A stretch of 64,000 nucleotides of DNA from Prochlorococcus sp. AG-686-J21. GTDB lineage: Bacteria > Cyanobacteriota > Cyanobacteriia > PCC-6307 > Cyanobiaceae. The first letter of the stretch is position 1, and every line of letters begins with the position of its first letter. The position numbers and the translations under genes were made by a program. The stretch spans positions 62,001 through 126,000 of the forward strand of contig QCVS01000003.1 of the NCBI GenBank assembly GCA_003210285.1, read 5' to 3'. This document shows, piece after piece, positions 30,301-39,835 of the stretch. The notes beneath the pieces are model-generated. The model saw nothing but the letters and a program-made list of their open reading frames with translations. It was not told the DNA's origin and did not search any database.

Positions 30301-30651
30301 CTAATGTTTTTCTAGTAATGATCTAATACTTTTTAATTCTTCAAGGATTTGAGTAAGAGTATTTTGAGCGGCTGAAGATGGAGAATTAAAAACTTCGACA
30401 GTAACTTCTTTAATTCTTAAAATATCCTTAGCAAATCTTGCAATTTCATTAGGGTGAAAACGTAATTGTTCTTTTTGATCCGTTCTATATTCAGGATTTA
30501 ATTTTCTCGGGTTAAAACTAGGATTTAAATTTCTTAGATCAGTATTTGTGTACCTATAAACAGAGGCTCTTGATCGATTAAGGAATTTCTGAACTTCTTC
30601 AATACCAACTAATTCTTCTGAGCTAGAAATATTAGAATCTATATTTTCCAT
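30301..30651 (-). CDS. Small helix-turn-helix-like protein
   Basis: A 116-residue protein. Residues about 14-40 (GIEEVQKFLNRSRASVYRYT) look like a MerR/excisionase-type helix-turn-helix, with the usual spacing of a first helix, a turn at Asn-Arg-Ser and a recognition helix. A basic, Pro-Asn-rich middle and a C-terminal helix (LTQILEELKSIRSLLEK) that could form a coiled-coil dimer follow. It is probably a DNA-binding regulator, with the target unknown. It is divergent from proS across a 176-base gap. Confidence 0.7.
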   Translation of the reverse strand: MENIDSNISSSEELVGIEEVQKFLNRSRASVYRYTNTDLRNLNPSFNPRKLNPEYRTDQKEQLRFHPNEIARFAKDILRIKEVTVEVFNSPSSAAQNTLTQILEELKSIRSLLEKH

Positions 30652-30827
30652 AACTTTATTAAAAATGTCATTCAGGTTAATGAATTTACTTAAAAATCTT
30701 AAGTTTAATTATTGCAGAAACTAGCAGAAAGGCTAAATCTAAACTACCTGGCTTCAGGGACTCAAGACACTTTAAATTTTTTTTACATCTTAATTGATAA
30801 AGTTGATTAAATATATAAGTTTTTTTT

Positions 30828-32630
30828 ATGCGCGTCACCACCTCATTTCCTCTGGGGACGCTTCGTGACACTCCTTCTGAAGCAGAAATTATTTCTCATC
30901 AATTACTTTTGAAAGCGGGTTATATCCGCAGAGTTAATAGTGGCATTTATGCTTACATGCCAATAATGCTTAGAGTTATTGAAAAAATATCTAACATAAT
31001 TGAAAAAGAACTTAATGATAATCATTGTTCGAAATTACTTTTACCCCAACTCCACCCAGCAGAGTTATGGAAAAAAAGTGAGAGATGGGAAGGTTACACC
31101 GCCGGGGAAGGCATAATGTTTAATTTTAAGGATAGGCAAGGAAAAGAATTTGGCTTAGCACCTACACATGAAGAAGTCATAACAAGTATTGCATCAGAAA
31201 TGATTAATTCATATAAACAGCTGCCTTTATGTTTCTACCAAATACAAACAAAATTTAGAGATGAGATAAGACCAAGATTTGGATTAATGAGAAGTAGGGA
31301 ATTTATAATGAAGGATGCTTATTCTTTTCACTCTTCAAAAGAAGATTTATCTTCTTTTTATGAAAAAATGGAAAAAGCTTATGAAAATATTTTTAAAAAT
31401 TGCGGATTAGATACAGTCGGAGTGGATGCAGATAGTGGTGCCATCGGAGGAGCAGCATCTAAAGAATTTATGGTAACAGCCGATGCTGGGGAAGATTCTA
31501 TTTTATTTACTGAGAGTGGTTCATATGCAGCTAATATTGAAAAAGCTGTATCTTTACCATCCAAAGAGATTCCTTTAATAAAGTCCCATGATGAATATAT
31601 AGAAACCCCAAATCAAAAATCAATTGTTGATATTTGTAAAAAAAATAATTTAGATGCTAGTCAAATAATTAAGGTCGTTATTTTCCTTGCAAAATTTGAA
31701 GATAAATCCGAAGTTCCAATCCTAACCTGTATTAGAGGAGATCAGAATATTAATGAAGTCAAGCTTTTTAATTTGATCAACAAAAAATATAATTCAAACT
31801 TGATTCATCTAAAATTAGTAGAAGACAATGCAATTATTAATAAAAATCTAACTAATTTTCCATTAGGTTTTATTGGTCCAGACATAAATGATGAAATAAT
31901 AAAAATTAATTCCAGTTGGGATAAAAGTTGGATAAGAATCGTTGACAAATCTGCAAGTAGTCTTTCAAGTTTTGTTAGTGGAGGTAACAAAGTTGATTTC
32001 CACAAAGTATTCCGAACGTTTTCATTTATTGAGAAAAAGTTCTTAATATCAGATATAAGGAATGCAAAAAAAGGGGATCGCATCAGCCTGGAGAGTAATG
32101 AAGAGTTAAAAGAAAAAAGAGGTATTGAAATTGGACATATTTTTCAATTAGGCCAGAAATATAGTGAGAAATTAAATGCAAAGTTTTCTGATAAGGATGG
32201 TCAATTGAAAAATTTATGGATGGGTTGTTATGGAATAGGCGTAACAAGAATAGCCCAAGCAGCAATTGAACAGAATCATGATGAGAATGGCATTTCTTGG
32301 CCAATTCAAATTTCTCCATTTGAGATTTTAATTATTCCAACTAATTTAAAAGACCCCATTCAAAAAGCACTTACTGAAGAGATTTATGAAGAGTTTAGAA
32401 GCAACCAAATCGATGTTCTTCTTGACGACCGAGATGACAGAGCAGGAGTGAAATTTAAAGATGCAGATTTAATTGGAATTCCTTTTCAAATAATTATTGG
32501 CAGAGACTCAATTAATAAAGAAGTTGAACTCTTCTCCCGATCAAGAAAAAGTAAAATTAAGATTGCATCTAAAAATTTATTAGAGAAATTTATTTCCGAA
32601 TCGAAAGTAATGTACAATAAAAATTCTTAA
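30828..32630 (+). CDS. proS: Prolyl-tRNA synthetase (bacterial type)
   Basis: A 600-residue class II aminoacyl-tRNA synthetase. Motif 1 to 2 are in the first 200 residues (KFRDEIRPRFGLMRSREFIMKD). The editing insertion domain lies between about 225 and 400. Motif 3 (GCYGIGVTRIAQA) follows, with the anticodon-binding domain at the end (DDRDDRAGVKFKDADL). The start ATG at 30828 gives MRVTTSFPLGTLRDTPSEA, the family N-terminus. psb27 follows after 26 bases on the same strand. Confidence 0.97.
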   Translation: MRVTTSFPLGTLRDTPSEAEIISHQLLLKAGYIRRVNSGIYAYMPIMLRVIEKISNIIEKELNDNHCSKLLLPQLHPAELWKKSERWEGYTAGEGIMFNFKDRQGKEFGLAPTHEEVITSIASEMINSYKQLPLCFYQIQTKFRDEIRPRFGLMRSREFIMKDAYSFHSSKEDLSSFYEKMEKAYENIFKNCGLDTVGVDADSGAIGGAASKEFMVTADAGEDSILFTESGSYAANIEKAVSLPSKEIPLIKSHDEYIETPNQKSIVDICKKNNLDASQIIKVVIFLAKFEDKSEVPILTCIRGDQNINEVKLFNLINKKYNSNLIHLKLVEDNAIINKNLTNFPLGFIGPDINDEIIKINSSWDKSWIRIVDKSASSLSSFVSGGNKVDFHKVFRTFSFIEKKFLISDIRNAKKGDRISLESNEELKEKRGIEIGHIFQLGQKYSEKLNAKFSDKDGQLKNLWMGCYGIGVTRIAQAAIEQNHDENGISWPIQISPFEILIIPTNLKDPIQKALTEEIYEEFRSNQIDVLLDDRDDRAGVKFKDADLIGIPFQIIIGRDSINKEVELFSRSRKSKIKIASKNLLEKFISESKVMYNKNS

Positions 32631-32656
32631 AGCTAAAATTTATTCGGAGTTAAGTT

Positions 32657-33094
32657 ATGTTATTTAAAGAGATGACTGAATTATTTTCTAAATTTTTTGT
32701 CAAAGCAATATCTTTTACCATTTGTTTATCTGTTTTTTTTACACTATTTAGTTCTCCATCATATGCAGCAAAGACTTCTATGACCGGTGATTACGCAAAA
32801 GACACAATATCAGTTGTTAAAACCTTACAAATTGCAGTTGAAACTCCAAAAGATTCTCCTGATAAGGATGAGGTAAGAGATGAATCACTTGCTCTGATAA
32901 CTGACTATATTTCCAGATATAGAAACAGAGGCATGGTTAATAAAACTCAATCATTTACAACAATGCAGACAGCATTAAATGCCATGGCAGGTCATTACAA
33001 AAACTTTGCAACTAGGCCTTTACCAGATAAACTTAAAGAACGTTTAACAAAAGAATTCACTCTTGCCGAAAAAATGGTTCTCAGAGAAAGTTAA
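32657..33094 (+). CDS. psb27: Photosystem II assembly factor Psb27
   Basis: A 145-residue protein with a signal peptide (hydrophobic stretch 14-31, SYAA at 35-38) and the Psb27 four-helix body: ALITDYISRYRNRG, SFTTMQTALNAMAGHY and RPLPDKLKERLTKEF. Psb27 binds CP43 on the lumen side during photosystem II assembly and repair. Freshwater Psb27 is a lipoprotein. Here no lipobox cysteine is present at the cleavage site, so the protein is likely soluble in the lumen. ATG at 32672 is an alternative start. Confidence 0.95.
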   Translation: MLFKEMTELFSKFFVKAISFTICLSVFFTLFSSPSYAAKTSMTGDYAKDTISVVKTLQIAVETPKDSPDKDEVRDESLALITDYISRYRNRGMVNKTQSFTTMQTALNAMAGHYKNFATRPLPDKLKERLTKEFTLAEKMVLRES

Positions 33095-33103
33095 TACAAA
33101 TGA

Positions 33104-34486
<1,383 letters not shown>

Positions 34487-34504
34487 TCAAGAAATTTAAT
34501 CTTA

Positions 34505-35521
34505 ATGATAGAAAAAAATAACCATTTTGATCTAAAAAAAGATATTGATCTTATTGGATTAGGAAATGCCATAGTCGATATTATTGTTAATGTGGATGAT
34601 AATTTTTTAGAGATAAATACCCTTAAAAAGGGATCTATGAATCTTATCAACTCTAATGAATCTGAAGCTTTATTAAAAAATTGCACAGTAATAAAAAAAA
34701 TATCAGGGGGTTCGTCTGCTAATACTGTCGTATGCTTGGCTGAATTAGATAATAATGTTCAATTTATTGGAAGAGTAAAGAATGACAATTTTGGAAATTT
34801 CTTCTCTACCGATATTAAAAGAAGTAATACTATTTTTAACACCCCGCCAATAGATAAAGGGCCCTCAAGTGCACATTCAATAATTTTTATAACTCCAGAT
34901 GCTCAAAGAACAATGTGCACATATTTGGGGGCCTCTATTGAATTTGAACCTAAAGATGTTAATTATAATTTAATAGCAAATAGCAAATATTTATATTTAG
35001 AGGGATACTTATGGGATAGTGATTTAGCTAAAAATGCCTTTCTTCAAGCTGCAAAGCTTGCCAAAGAATCAGATACAAAAATAATACTTTCATTATCGGA
35101 CTCTTTTTGTGTAGATAGGCATCGAGAAAGTTTCTTAGAATTAATTGAAAACTATATTGATATAGTTTTTTGTAATGAATCAGAAGTCTTGAGTCTATTT
35201 CAAGAAAATGATTTGCAAAGAAGCCAAAAATCTATTTCTTCAATATGTGAATTAGTAATAATTACTTTAGGAGGTAAAGGTTCTTTAGTTATCAATAAAG
35301 GCAAGTCTGAAGAAATAAAACCAACACTATTAGGAAAAATTATTGATACAACCGGCGCTGGAGATCTTTATGCTGGTGGATTTATTCATGGACTAATTAA
35401 TAACTATTCGATTAAAAAGTGCGGAGAAATAGGATCAATATGCGCTGGTCATATAATCACTCAGCTAGGTTCTAGATCTAATATTAATCTTCAAAAGTTA
35501 TTACTAGAACACTTAGTTTAA
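34505..35521 (+). CDS. PfkB-family carbohydrate/nucleoside kinase
   Basis: A 338-residue ribokinase-fold kinase. N-terminal GLGNAIVDIIVNVDD and GGSSANTVVCLAELD match the adenosine-kinase/sugar-kinase branch. The catalytic Asp287 is in DTTGAGDLYAGGF. Position after purA, in purine metabolism, would fit an adenosine or nucleoside kinase, but this is inference. A fructose/ribose kinase is also possible. The last nine bases overlap the end of cutA on the other strand. Confidence 0.9.
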   Translation: MIEKNNHFDLKKDIDLIGLGNAIVDIIVNVDDNFLEINTLKKGSMNLINSNESEALLKNCTVIKKISGGSSANTVVCLAELDNNVQFIGRVKNDNFGNFFSTDIKRSNTIFNTPPIDKGPSSAHSIIFITPDAQRTMCTYLGASIEFEPKDVNYNLIANSKYLYLEGYLWDSDLAKNAFLQAAKLAKESDTKIILSLSDSFCVDRHRESFLELIENYIDIVFCNESEVLSLFQENDLQRSQKSISSICELVIITLGGKGSLVINKGKSEEIKPTLLGKIIDTTGAGDLYAGGFIHGLINNYSIKKCGEIGSICAGHIITQLGSRSNINLQKLLLEHLV

Positions 35522-35827
35522 GCAAGATTTATTTACCCAATTAAAATATTTTTTTTCAGAATTAAACTTTTTATAAATAATTTGAGGAACATCATAAGAT
35601 ATCTGCTTTTGTAAGAAAACTACTAAAGCATTTTTCAATTCTGGTTTACTTTTTATTATGATTTCCACCTCATTAACCTCCTCAATTTTTCCTTTCCACT
35701 CATAAATGGAATTAATATCTTTTAATGAGACACACGCTGCAAGTTTTTTTTTGAGTAATAATTTAGCTATTTTTTTAGCTGACTTTTTATTATATTCAGT
35801 TGCTACCAAAACTAGAACTTTCTTCAT
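35513..35827 (-). CDS. cutA: CutA1-type divalent-ion tolerance protein
   Basis: A 104-residue protein with the CutA1 trimer fold signatures: KIAKLLLKKKLAACVSL with its cysteine, NSIYEWKGKIEE and PQIIYKKFN near the end. CutA1 is widespread and was linked to copper tolerance in E. coli, but its general role is unsettled. It overlaps cobK upstream by four bases (coupled translation) and the PfkB kinase gene downstream by nine bases in convergent orientation. Confidence 0.92.
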   Translation of the reverse strand: MKKVLVLVATEYNKKSAKKIAKLLLKKKLAACVSLKDINSIYEWKGKIEEVNEVEIIIKSKPELKNALVVFLQKQISYDVPQIIYKKFNSEKKYFNWVNKSCLN

Positions 35828-36636
35828 CCTAAAGTGTTAATTTTACCAGTTAATTGATTTATCAACTTATCATAATCAAAAAATATCAGCGAATTTTTAA
35901 ATTTTAGTTTTGGCTTTTTTACTAAAAATAACTTCATATCACTTTTATAAACAATTTCCTCCCAATTCATTTGTGCATAACTTCCAGACTCTCTGCAAAG
36001 TATATAATCTATCTTCCAATGATCACATATTTTTTTTTCTAAAATATTTCCTTTGTTTTTACTAGGTTCAAGTATTGCTATGTTTGAATTTTTTATACAT
36101 GAGGCAAAAGCTTTGGATATGCTTTCATATGTTGGAATTACTCTTGTAAATACATTTGCACCGTATCTTAAATAATAACTTGCCGTCTCATTTAGTAATC
36201 TAGATCCTATTGCTAAAAGAATATTTTTATTTACTAAAACTTCCTTATTTATATTTTTTAAATCATTTATATAATAAAAATTTTTAAATGGTTTTATTTC
36301 CGATTTCCTTTCAAAAGCCAAAAGAGGCTTTTTGATTTTTTTACATGCTTCATTTAGATTTTGAGAAATAATTAAAGCAAATGGATGAGTTGCATCTATT
36401 ACGTAATTAATTTTATTTTTTTCAATAAAATTGATAATTTCACTTGAATCATTTAATTTTCCTGTAATGATGTGTAACTTTGAATTTTCGGAGTAAGACC
36501 TACTAGCTTTATGCGTGACAACACTTACGAACACTACATAATTTAATTTTAATAGTTTGTTAACTATTACTGGTCCATCTGAAGTCCCTGAAAGGATCCA
36601 AACATTTTCGTGGCAATTTTCTGAATTTTGCATCAA
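35824..36636 (-). CDS. cobK: Precorrin-6x reductase
   Basis: A 270-residue NADPH-dependent reductase of the corrin pathway. ILSGTSDGPVIVNKLL at the start and YVIDATHPFALIISQN near the middle are typical of CobK/CbiJ. It acts on the ring-contracted precorrin intermediate in B12 synthesis. Its stop overlaps the cutA start by four bases. Other corrin genes except cobO are outside the window. The sequence is Lys/Asn-rich but otherwise intact. Confidence 0.92.
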   Translation of the reverse strand: MMQNSENCHENVWILSGTSDGPVIVNKLLKLNYVVFVSVVTHKASRSYSENSKLHIITGKLNDSSEIINFIEKNKINYVIDATHPFALIISQNLNEACKKIKKPLLAFERKSEIKPFKNFYYINDLKNINKEVLVNKNILLAIGSRLLNETASYYLRYGANVFTRVIPTYESISKAFASCIKNSNIAILEPSKNKGNILEKKICDHWKIDYILCRESGSYAQMNWEEIVYKSDMKLFLVKKPKLKFKNSLIFFDYDKLINQLTGKINTLG

Positions 36637-36662
36637 TATGTCTTTAATTAAGTAGAAAGTTA

Positions 36663-37112
36663 ATGAATCATTGTTTAATTCAAGCTGTAATAAATAGGGC
36701 TCCTCAGATGAGATATACCAAAGAGAATAAAACGCCCATTGCTGAAATGACCGTTAATTTCAAAGGATTACGCGATGAAGATCCATTTAGAGAATTAAAA
36801 GTTTTAGGTTGGGGTACTATTGCGCAAGAAATGGTGGGAGAATTAAAAGAAGGTCAAAACATAGTTATTGAGGGACGTCTAAGAATGAACTCAGTAACCA
36901 GAAAAGATGGCACTAAAGAAAAGCAGCCTGAACTGACCGCTTCTAGAATTCATAATATAAGTCCAGGAGTACAAATAACCTCAGAGAAAAAAGAAACTAA
37001 CATTTCTCAAAACAACAATAGCAATTCTTCTGAAGAAAAATCGGAAAATACCGAAAATTCACAATGGAACACCTCTCCTTTAGTACCTGAAGTTGACGAA
37101 ATACCCTTTTAA
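36663..37112 (+). CDS. ssb: Single-stranded DNA-binding protein
   Basis: A 149-residue protein with an OB-fold (MNHCLIQAVINRAPQMRYT, then FRELKVLGWGTIAQEMVGEL and IVIEGRLRMNS). A disordered Ser/Asn/Glu-rich linker follows, with the acidic tip DEIPF that recruits repair and replication partners in SSB proteins. The fold is shorter than E. coli SSB, and cyanobacteria often hold more than one SSB-like gene, so this may be the main SSB or a paralogue. It lies divergent from cobK and ends two bases from the opposing small gene. Confidence 0.88.
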   Translation: MNHCLIQAVINRAPQMRYTKENKTPIAEMTVNFKGLRDEDPFRELKVLGWGTIAQEMVGELKEGQNIVIEGRLRMNSVTRKDGTKEKQPELTASRIHNISPGVQITSEKKETNISQNNNSNSSEEKSENTENSQWNTSPLVPEVDEIPF

Positions 37113-37114
37113 AA

Positions 37115-37306
37115 TCAAGTCTCAATATTTGATTCTTGAACACGTATAATAAATTTGCTTATTTTTCTTTCAAGATCAGCCAGTTCACTCCTAATCTCTG
37201 ACCATTTACCTTTATCAAGATTCTCTAACAACCATGCTCTATCTTGATCAAGTTTTAAAATTAAATCTTCTTGATTTGTAGAATTATGATCTTGCATAAT
37301 ATTCAA
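37115..37306 (-). CDS. Small conserved coiled-coil protein of unknown function
   Basis: A 63-residue acidic protein. After a polar N-terminus it is helical, with KLDQDRAWLLENLDKGKWSEIRSELADLE showing regular leucines, then KISKFIIRV. ATG at 37306 or at 37297 could be the start. I know no function; small proteins of this appearance occur near ssb-like genes in related cyanobacteria, which is a recollection, not a search result. It is divergent from the DUF2854 gene by 20 bases. Confidence 0.6.
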   Translation of the reverse strand: MNIMQDHNSTNQEDLILKLDQDRAWLLENLDKGKWSEIRSELADLERKISKFIIRVQESNIET

Positions 37307-37326
37307 TAACTATTCTAATAAACAAA

Positions 37327-37857
37327 ATGAAGAAATACCTATCTCCTGCAAACATAATAACAGTCGCAGGAGGTGTTTTGGCTTTTATTGGGATGACAGC
37401 TTATTTTACTGAGTCAGTAAATCTAAGCGTGCCTACGTTCTTTTATGGAGTCCCTATTTTACTAATTGGACTTGGTTTGAAAACTTCTGAAATACCTCCA
37501 GTTAAATTAGTAAATAGAAATGATTTTAAGACAAATAAGTTTAATAGACCCAAAGAATTAACCGAATTAGTTAGAGATGTAACCAGATGGAGGTATGGAA
37601 TAAAAGCGCATCTTGAATCTTCATTAGAGGCCTTAAATTTATGGAATGAAGATAATCCTCCCCAACTTAAAGAGATTGAAGAAATTACAAAAGAAGAAAA
37701 GAATGGTTTTAAGATGCATTTTGAAATCAATGATGTCCCCTTTGAACAGTGGATTGAGAAACAAGAGAGATTAAATAGGTTTTTTGTCAAAGGTCTTGAA
37801 TCAGAATTTATTATCAACGATAATAAAAAGGAATTCGATTTGATTTTCTTTTATTAA
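37327..37857 (+). CDS. DUF2854 family membrane protein
   Basis: A 176-residue protein with two membrane helices close together near the N-terminus (about residues 10-27 and 35-51). [25 protein letters not shown]-like residues lie between and within them, then a soluble C-terminal domain of about 120 residues. The [17 protein letters not shown] segment marks DUF2854, found in cyanobacteria and plastids and of unknown role, probably thylakoid-located. argB follows after 11 bases on the same strand. Confidence 0.82.
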   Translation: MKKYLSPANIITVAGGVLAFIGMTAYFTESVNLSVPTFFYGVPILLIGLGLKTSEIPPVKLVNRNDFKTNKFNRPKELTELVRDVTRWRYGIKAHLESSLEALNLWNEDNPPQLKEIEEITKEEKNGFKMHFEINDVPFEQWIEKQERLNRFFVKGLESEFIINDNKKEFDLIFFY

Positions 37858-37868
37858 ATATTCTTTTC

Positions 37869-38723
37869 ATGATGGATGATTCATTAAGAGTATCAATATT
37901 AAGCGAGGCACTTCCATACATACAAAGTTTTTCAGGTAGAAAAATTGTTGTTAAGTATGGCGGTTCGATTATGGAAGATAAAAAATTAAAAAAAGCTTTC
38001 TTCAGAGATATTGCTCTTTTATCAAGTGTTGGTGTATGCCCAGTAGTTGTACATGGCGGTGGTCCAGAAATTAATCGATGGCTAAACAAATTAGAAATAT
38101 CGCCAAAATTTGAGAATGGCTTAAGAGTTACCGATGAGAAAACAATGGAAATAGTAGAGATGGTGCTTATGGGAAGAGTAAATAAACAGATTGTTAGGGG
38201 GATTAATAAAACAGGCTCATTAGCTGTAGGAATTTCAGGACTCGATGGCAACTTAATTCAGTCAAGAGAATTAGGAGATGGAAGTCATGGATTAGTTGGA
38301 GAGGTCACACAAATCAACCCTGAATTACTAGACCCTCTTATTGCTAAAGGATATATTCCTATTATATCAAGTATTGGTTCTACAGTAGATGGCATTTCTC
38401 ATAACATCAATGCTGATTTCGTAGCGGGCGAAGTCGCTGCTGCAATAAATGCAGAAAAACTTATTCTTTTAACTGATACTCCAGGAATACTTAAAGAAAG
38501 AGATAATCCAAATAGTCTCACAAAACAAATCAATCTAAAAGAGGCCAGAAAATTTATTGAAGAAAATATTGTTTCTAATGGTATGCTCCCAAAAACGGAA
38601 TGTTGTATTAGAGCCCTCGCTCAGGGAGTAAAAGCTGCCCATATAATTGATGGAAGGATTGAACATTCATTACTTCTAGAAATTTTCACAAATTCAGGTA
38701 TCGGAACAATGATTAATGCTTGA
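37869..38723 (+). CDS. argB: Acetylglutamate kinase
   Basis: A 284-residue amino-acid-kinase enzyme, second step of arginine synthesis and the target of PII in cyanobacteria. [20 protein letters not shown], and [14 protein letters not shown] are the substrate and ATP loops. The N-terminal helix ([15 protein letters not shown]) is the arginine-sensitive, hexamer-forming type. It is followed by, and nearly overlaps, the DUF3153-like gene. Confidence 0.97.
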   Translation: MMDDSLRVSILSEALPYIQSFSGRKIVVKYGGSIMEDKKLKKAFFRDIALLSSVGVCPVVVHGGGPEINRWLNKLEISPKFENGLRVTDEKTMEIVEMVLMGRVNKQIVRGINKTGSLAVGISGLDGNLIQSRELGDGSHGLVGEVTQINPELLDPLIAKGYIPIISSIGSTVDGISHNINADFVAGEVAAAINAEKLILLTDTPGILKERDNPNSLTKQINLKEARKFIEENIVSNGMLPKTECCIRALAQGVKAAHIIDGRIEHSLLLEIFTNSGIGTMINA

Positions 38724-38725
38724 GA

Positions 38726-39835
38726 ATGGATTCATACAGGCAAGTTGTTGAAAAGGCAGAGTTAGCTCTTATTAAAGGTGAATATAATTTCTGTATTGAA
38801 TATTTATACCCAATAATCGAATCTTACCCTCCCTCTAGTAAAGAAGGAGTTAATTTACGAACCATCATAATTACAGCCCTATCGGGCATTAATAAAAAGG
38901 AAGAAGCAAAAATATTTTGCAAAGAACTTTTAAAGTCTCGTGATTATAAAGTGCGAGAAAATGCAAAGTATTTAATGGAAATTATCGATTCTCCTGAAAT
39001 TAAAAAACCTGAGAATTGGAATATTACTATTGAAAGTAATCCCGCCTTAAACAAAAAATCTCTTTCCTCTCTAAAACCTAATAATCAGAAGAAGAAGGAA
39101 AAAAAGTTTATAGATACATCAAATATTCCAACTGGTCAAACAAAGCCATTTCAGAAAGGGTTTATATTCATCATTACTCTATTATTATTATTACTAATTC
39201 CACTGTTAAGCGGGTGCGTTAAAGTTGAAGACACTCTCGATATTAGTGACATTGACTCAATAAATAATAATTTCGAAATTGAAAGCAAATATATTAAAAA
39301 ATTTCCTTGGCAAATAAATTTCGAACAAAAAATTGAAGAAATTTTTCCTGATGGAGAAATATCAAAAGGAGAATTGGATTTTTCCTTTCAAAACAAAAAT
39401 CTAAGTATGGAAACTGCTCAAGAAACTCTTTATAAAATACAAAAAATAGCTGGTGAAGTGTTAGGAAAGTCAACTGATCTAAAAATTGACAATATTGAAA
39501 ATAATTTTTTCTTTTTAAAAAAATATAACTTCAGGATAGATTTTGATCTTCAAAATCTTTTATATGTAGATGATTTAGAATTAACTCTCAATATTATTAA
39601 CCCCAATAAAGTTAGAGTAAGAGACCTCGAAAATTCTAATGTAGAAGTATCTAAGAATTTTATAAAATGGCAATTAATCCCTGGAGAATTAAATAGCCTG
39701 GAGTTCTCATTTTGGAATTGGAACAAATTATTATTAGGATTTTTACTTATTTTATTTTTAATATCTTTTTCGTATTTTTTAAGGTTTTATAGATACAAAA
39801 TAGGATCTAACTTTCCAGAACTTCCATCTAATTAG
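38726..39835 (+). CDS. TPR-like / DUF3153-like membrane lipoprotein
   Basis: A protein of about 370 residues; ATG at 38726 is chosen, with TTG at 38720 overlapping the argB stop as the alternative. Residues 1-92 form helical pairs resembling a TPR (KAELALIKGEYNFCIEYLYP). A basic linker leads to a membrane segment at about 147-165 ending in LLSGC (Cys near 164), a lipobox-like site. The rest is a beta-rich DUF3153-type domain and a second membrane helix near the C-terminus. A lipobox after 145 residues cannot be a normal signal peptide, so lipidation is doubtful. Function is unknown. Confidence 0.75.
   Translation: MDSYRQVVEKAELALIKGEYNFCIEYLYPIIESYPPSSKEGVNLRTIIITALSGINKKEEAKIFCKELLKSRDYKVRENAKYLMEIIDSPEIKKPENWNITIESNPALNKKSLSSLKPNNQKKKEKKFIDTSNIPTGQTKPFQKGFIFIITLLLLLLIPLLSGCVKVEDTLDISDIDSINNNFEIESKYIKKFPWQINFEQKIEEIFPDGEISKGELDFSFQNKNLSMETAQETLYKIQKIAGEVLGKSTDLKIDNIENNFFFLKKYNFRIDFDLQNLLYVDDLELTLNIINPNKVRVRDLENSNVEVSKNFIKWQLIPGELNSLEFSFWNWNKLLLGFLLILFLISFSYFLRFYRYKIGSNFPELPSN

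Noticed and set aside
30741-30765. Short CCTG-CAGG hairpin as a small RNA
   Set aside because: Only four pairs, no matching terminator, and no similarity to a known cyanobacterial RNA that I can recall.
30686-30871. 61-residue minus-strand frame upstream of proS
   Set aside because: It overlaps the firmly supported proS start and shows no motif or ribosome binding site.
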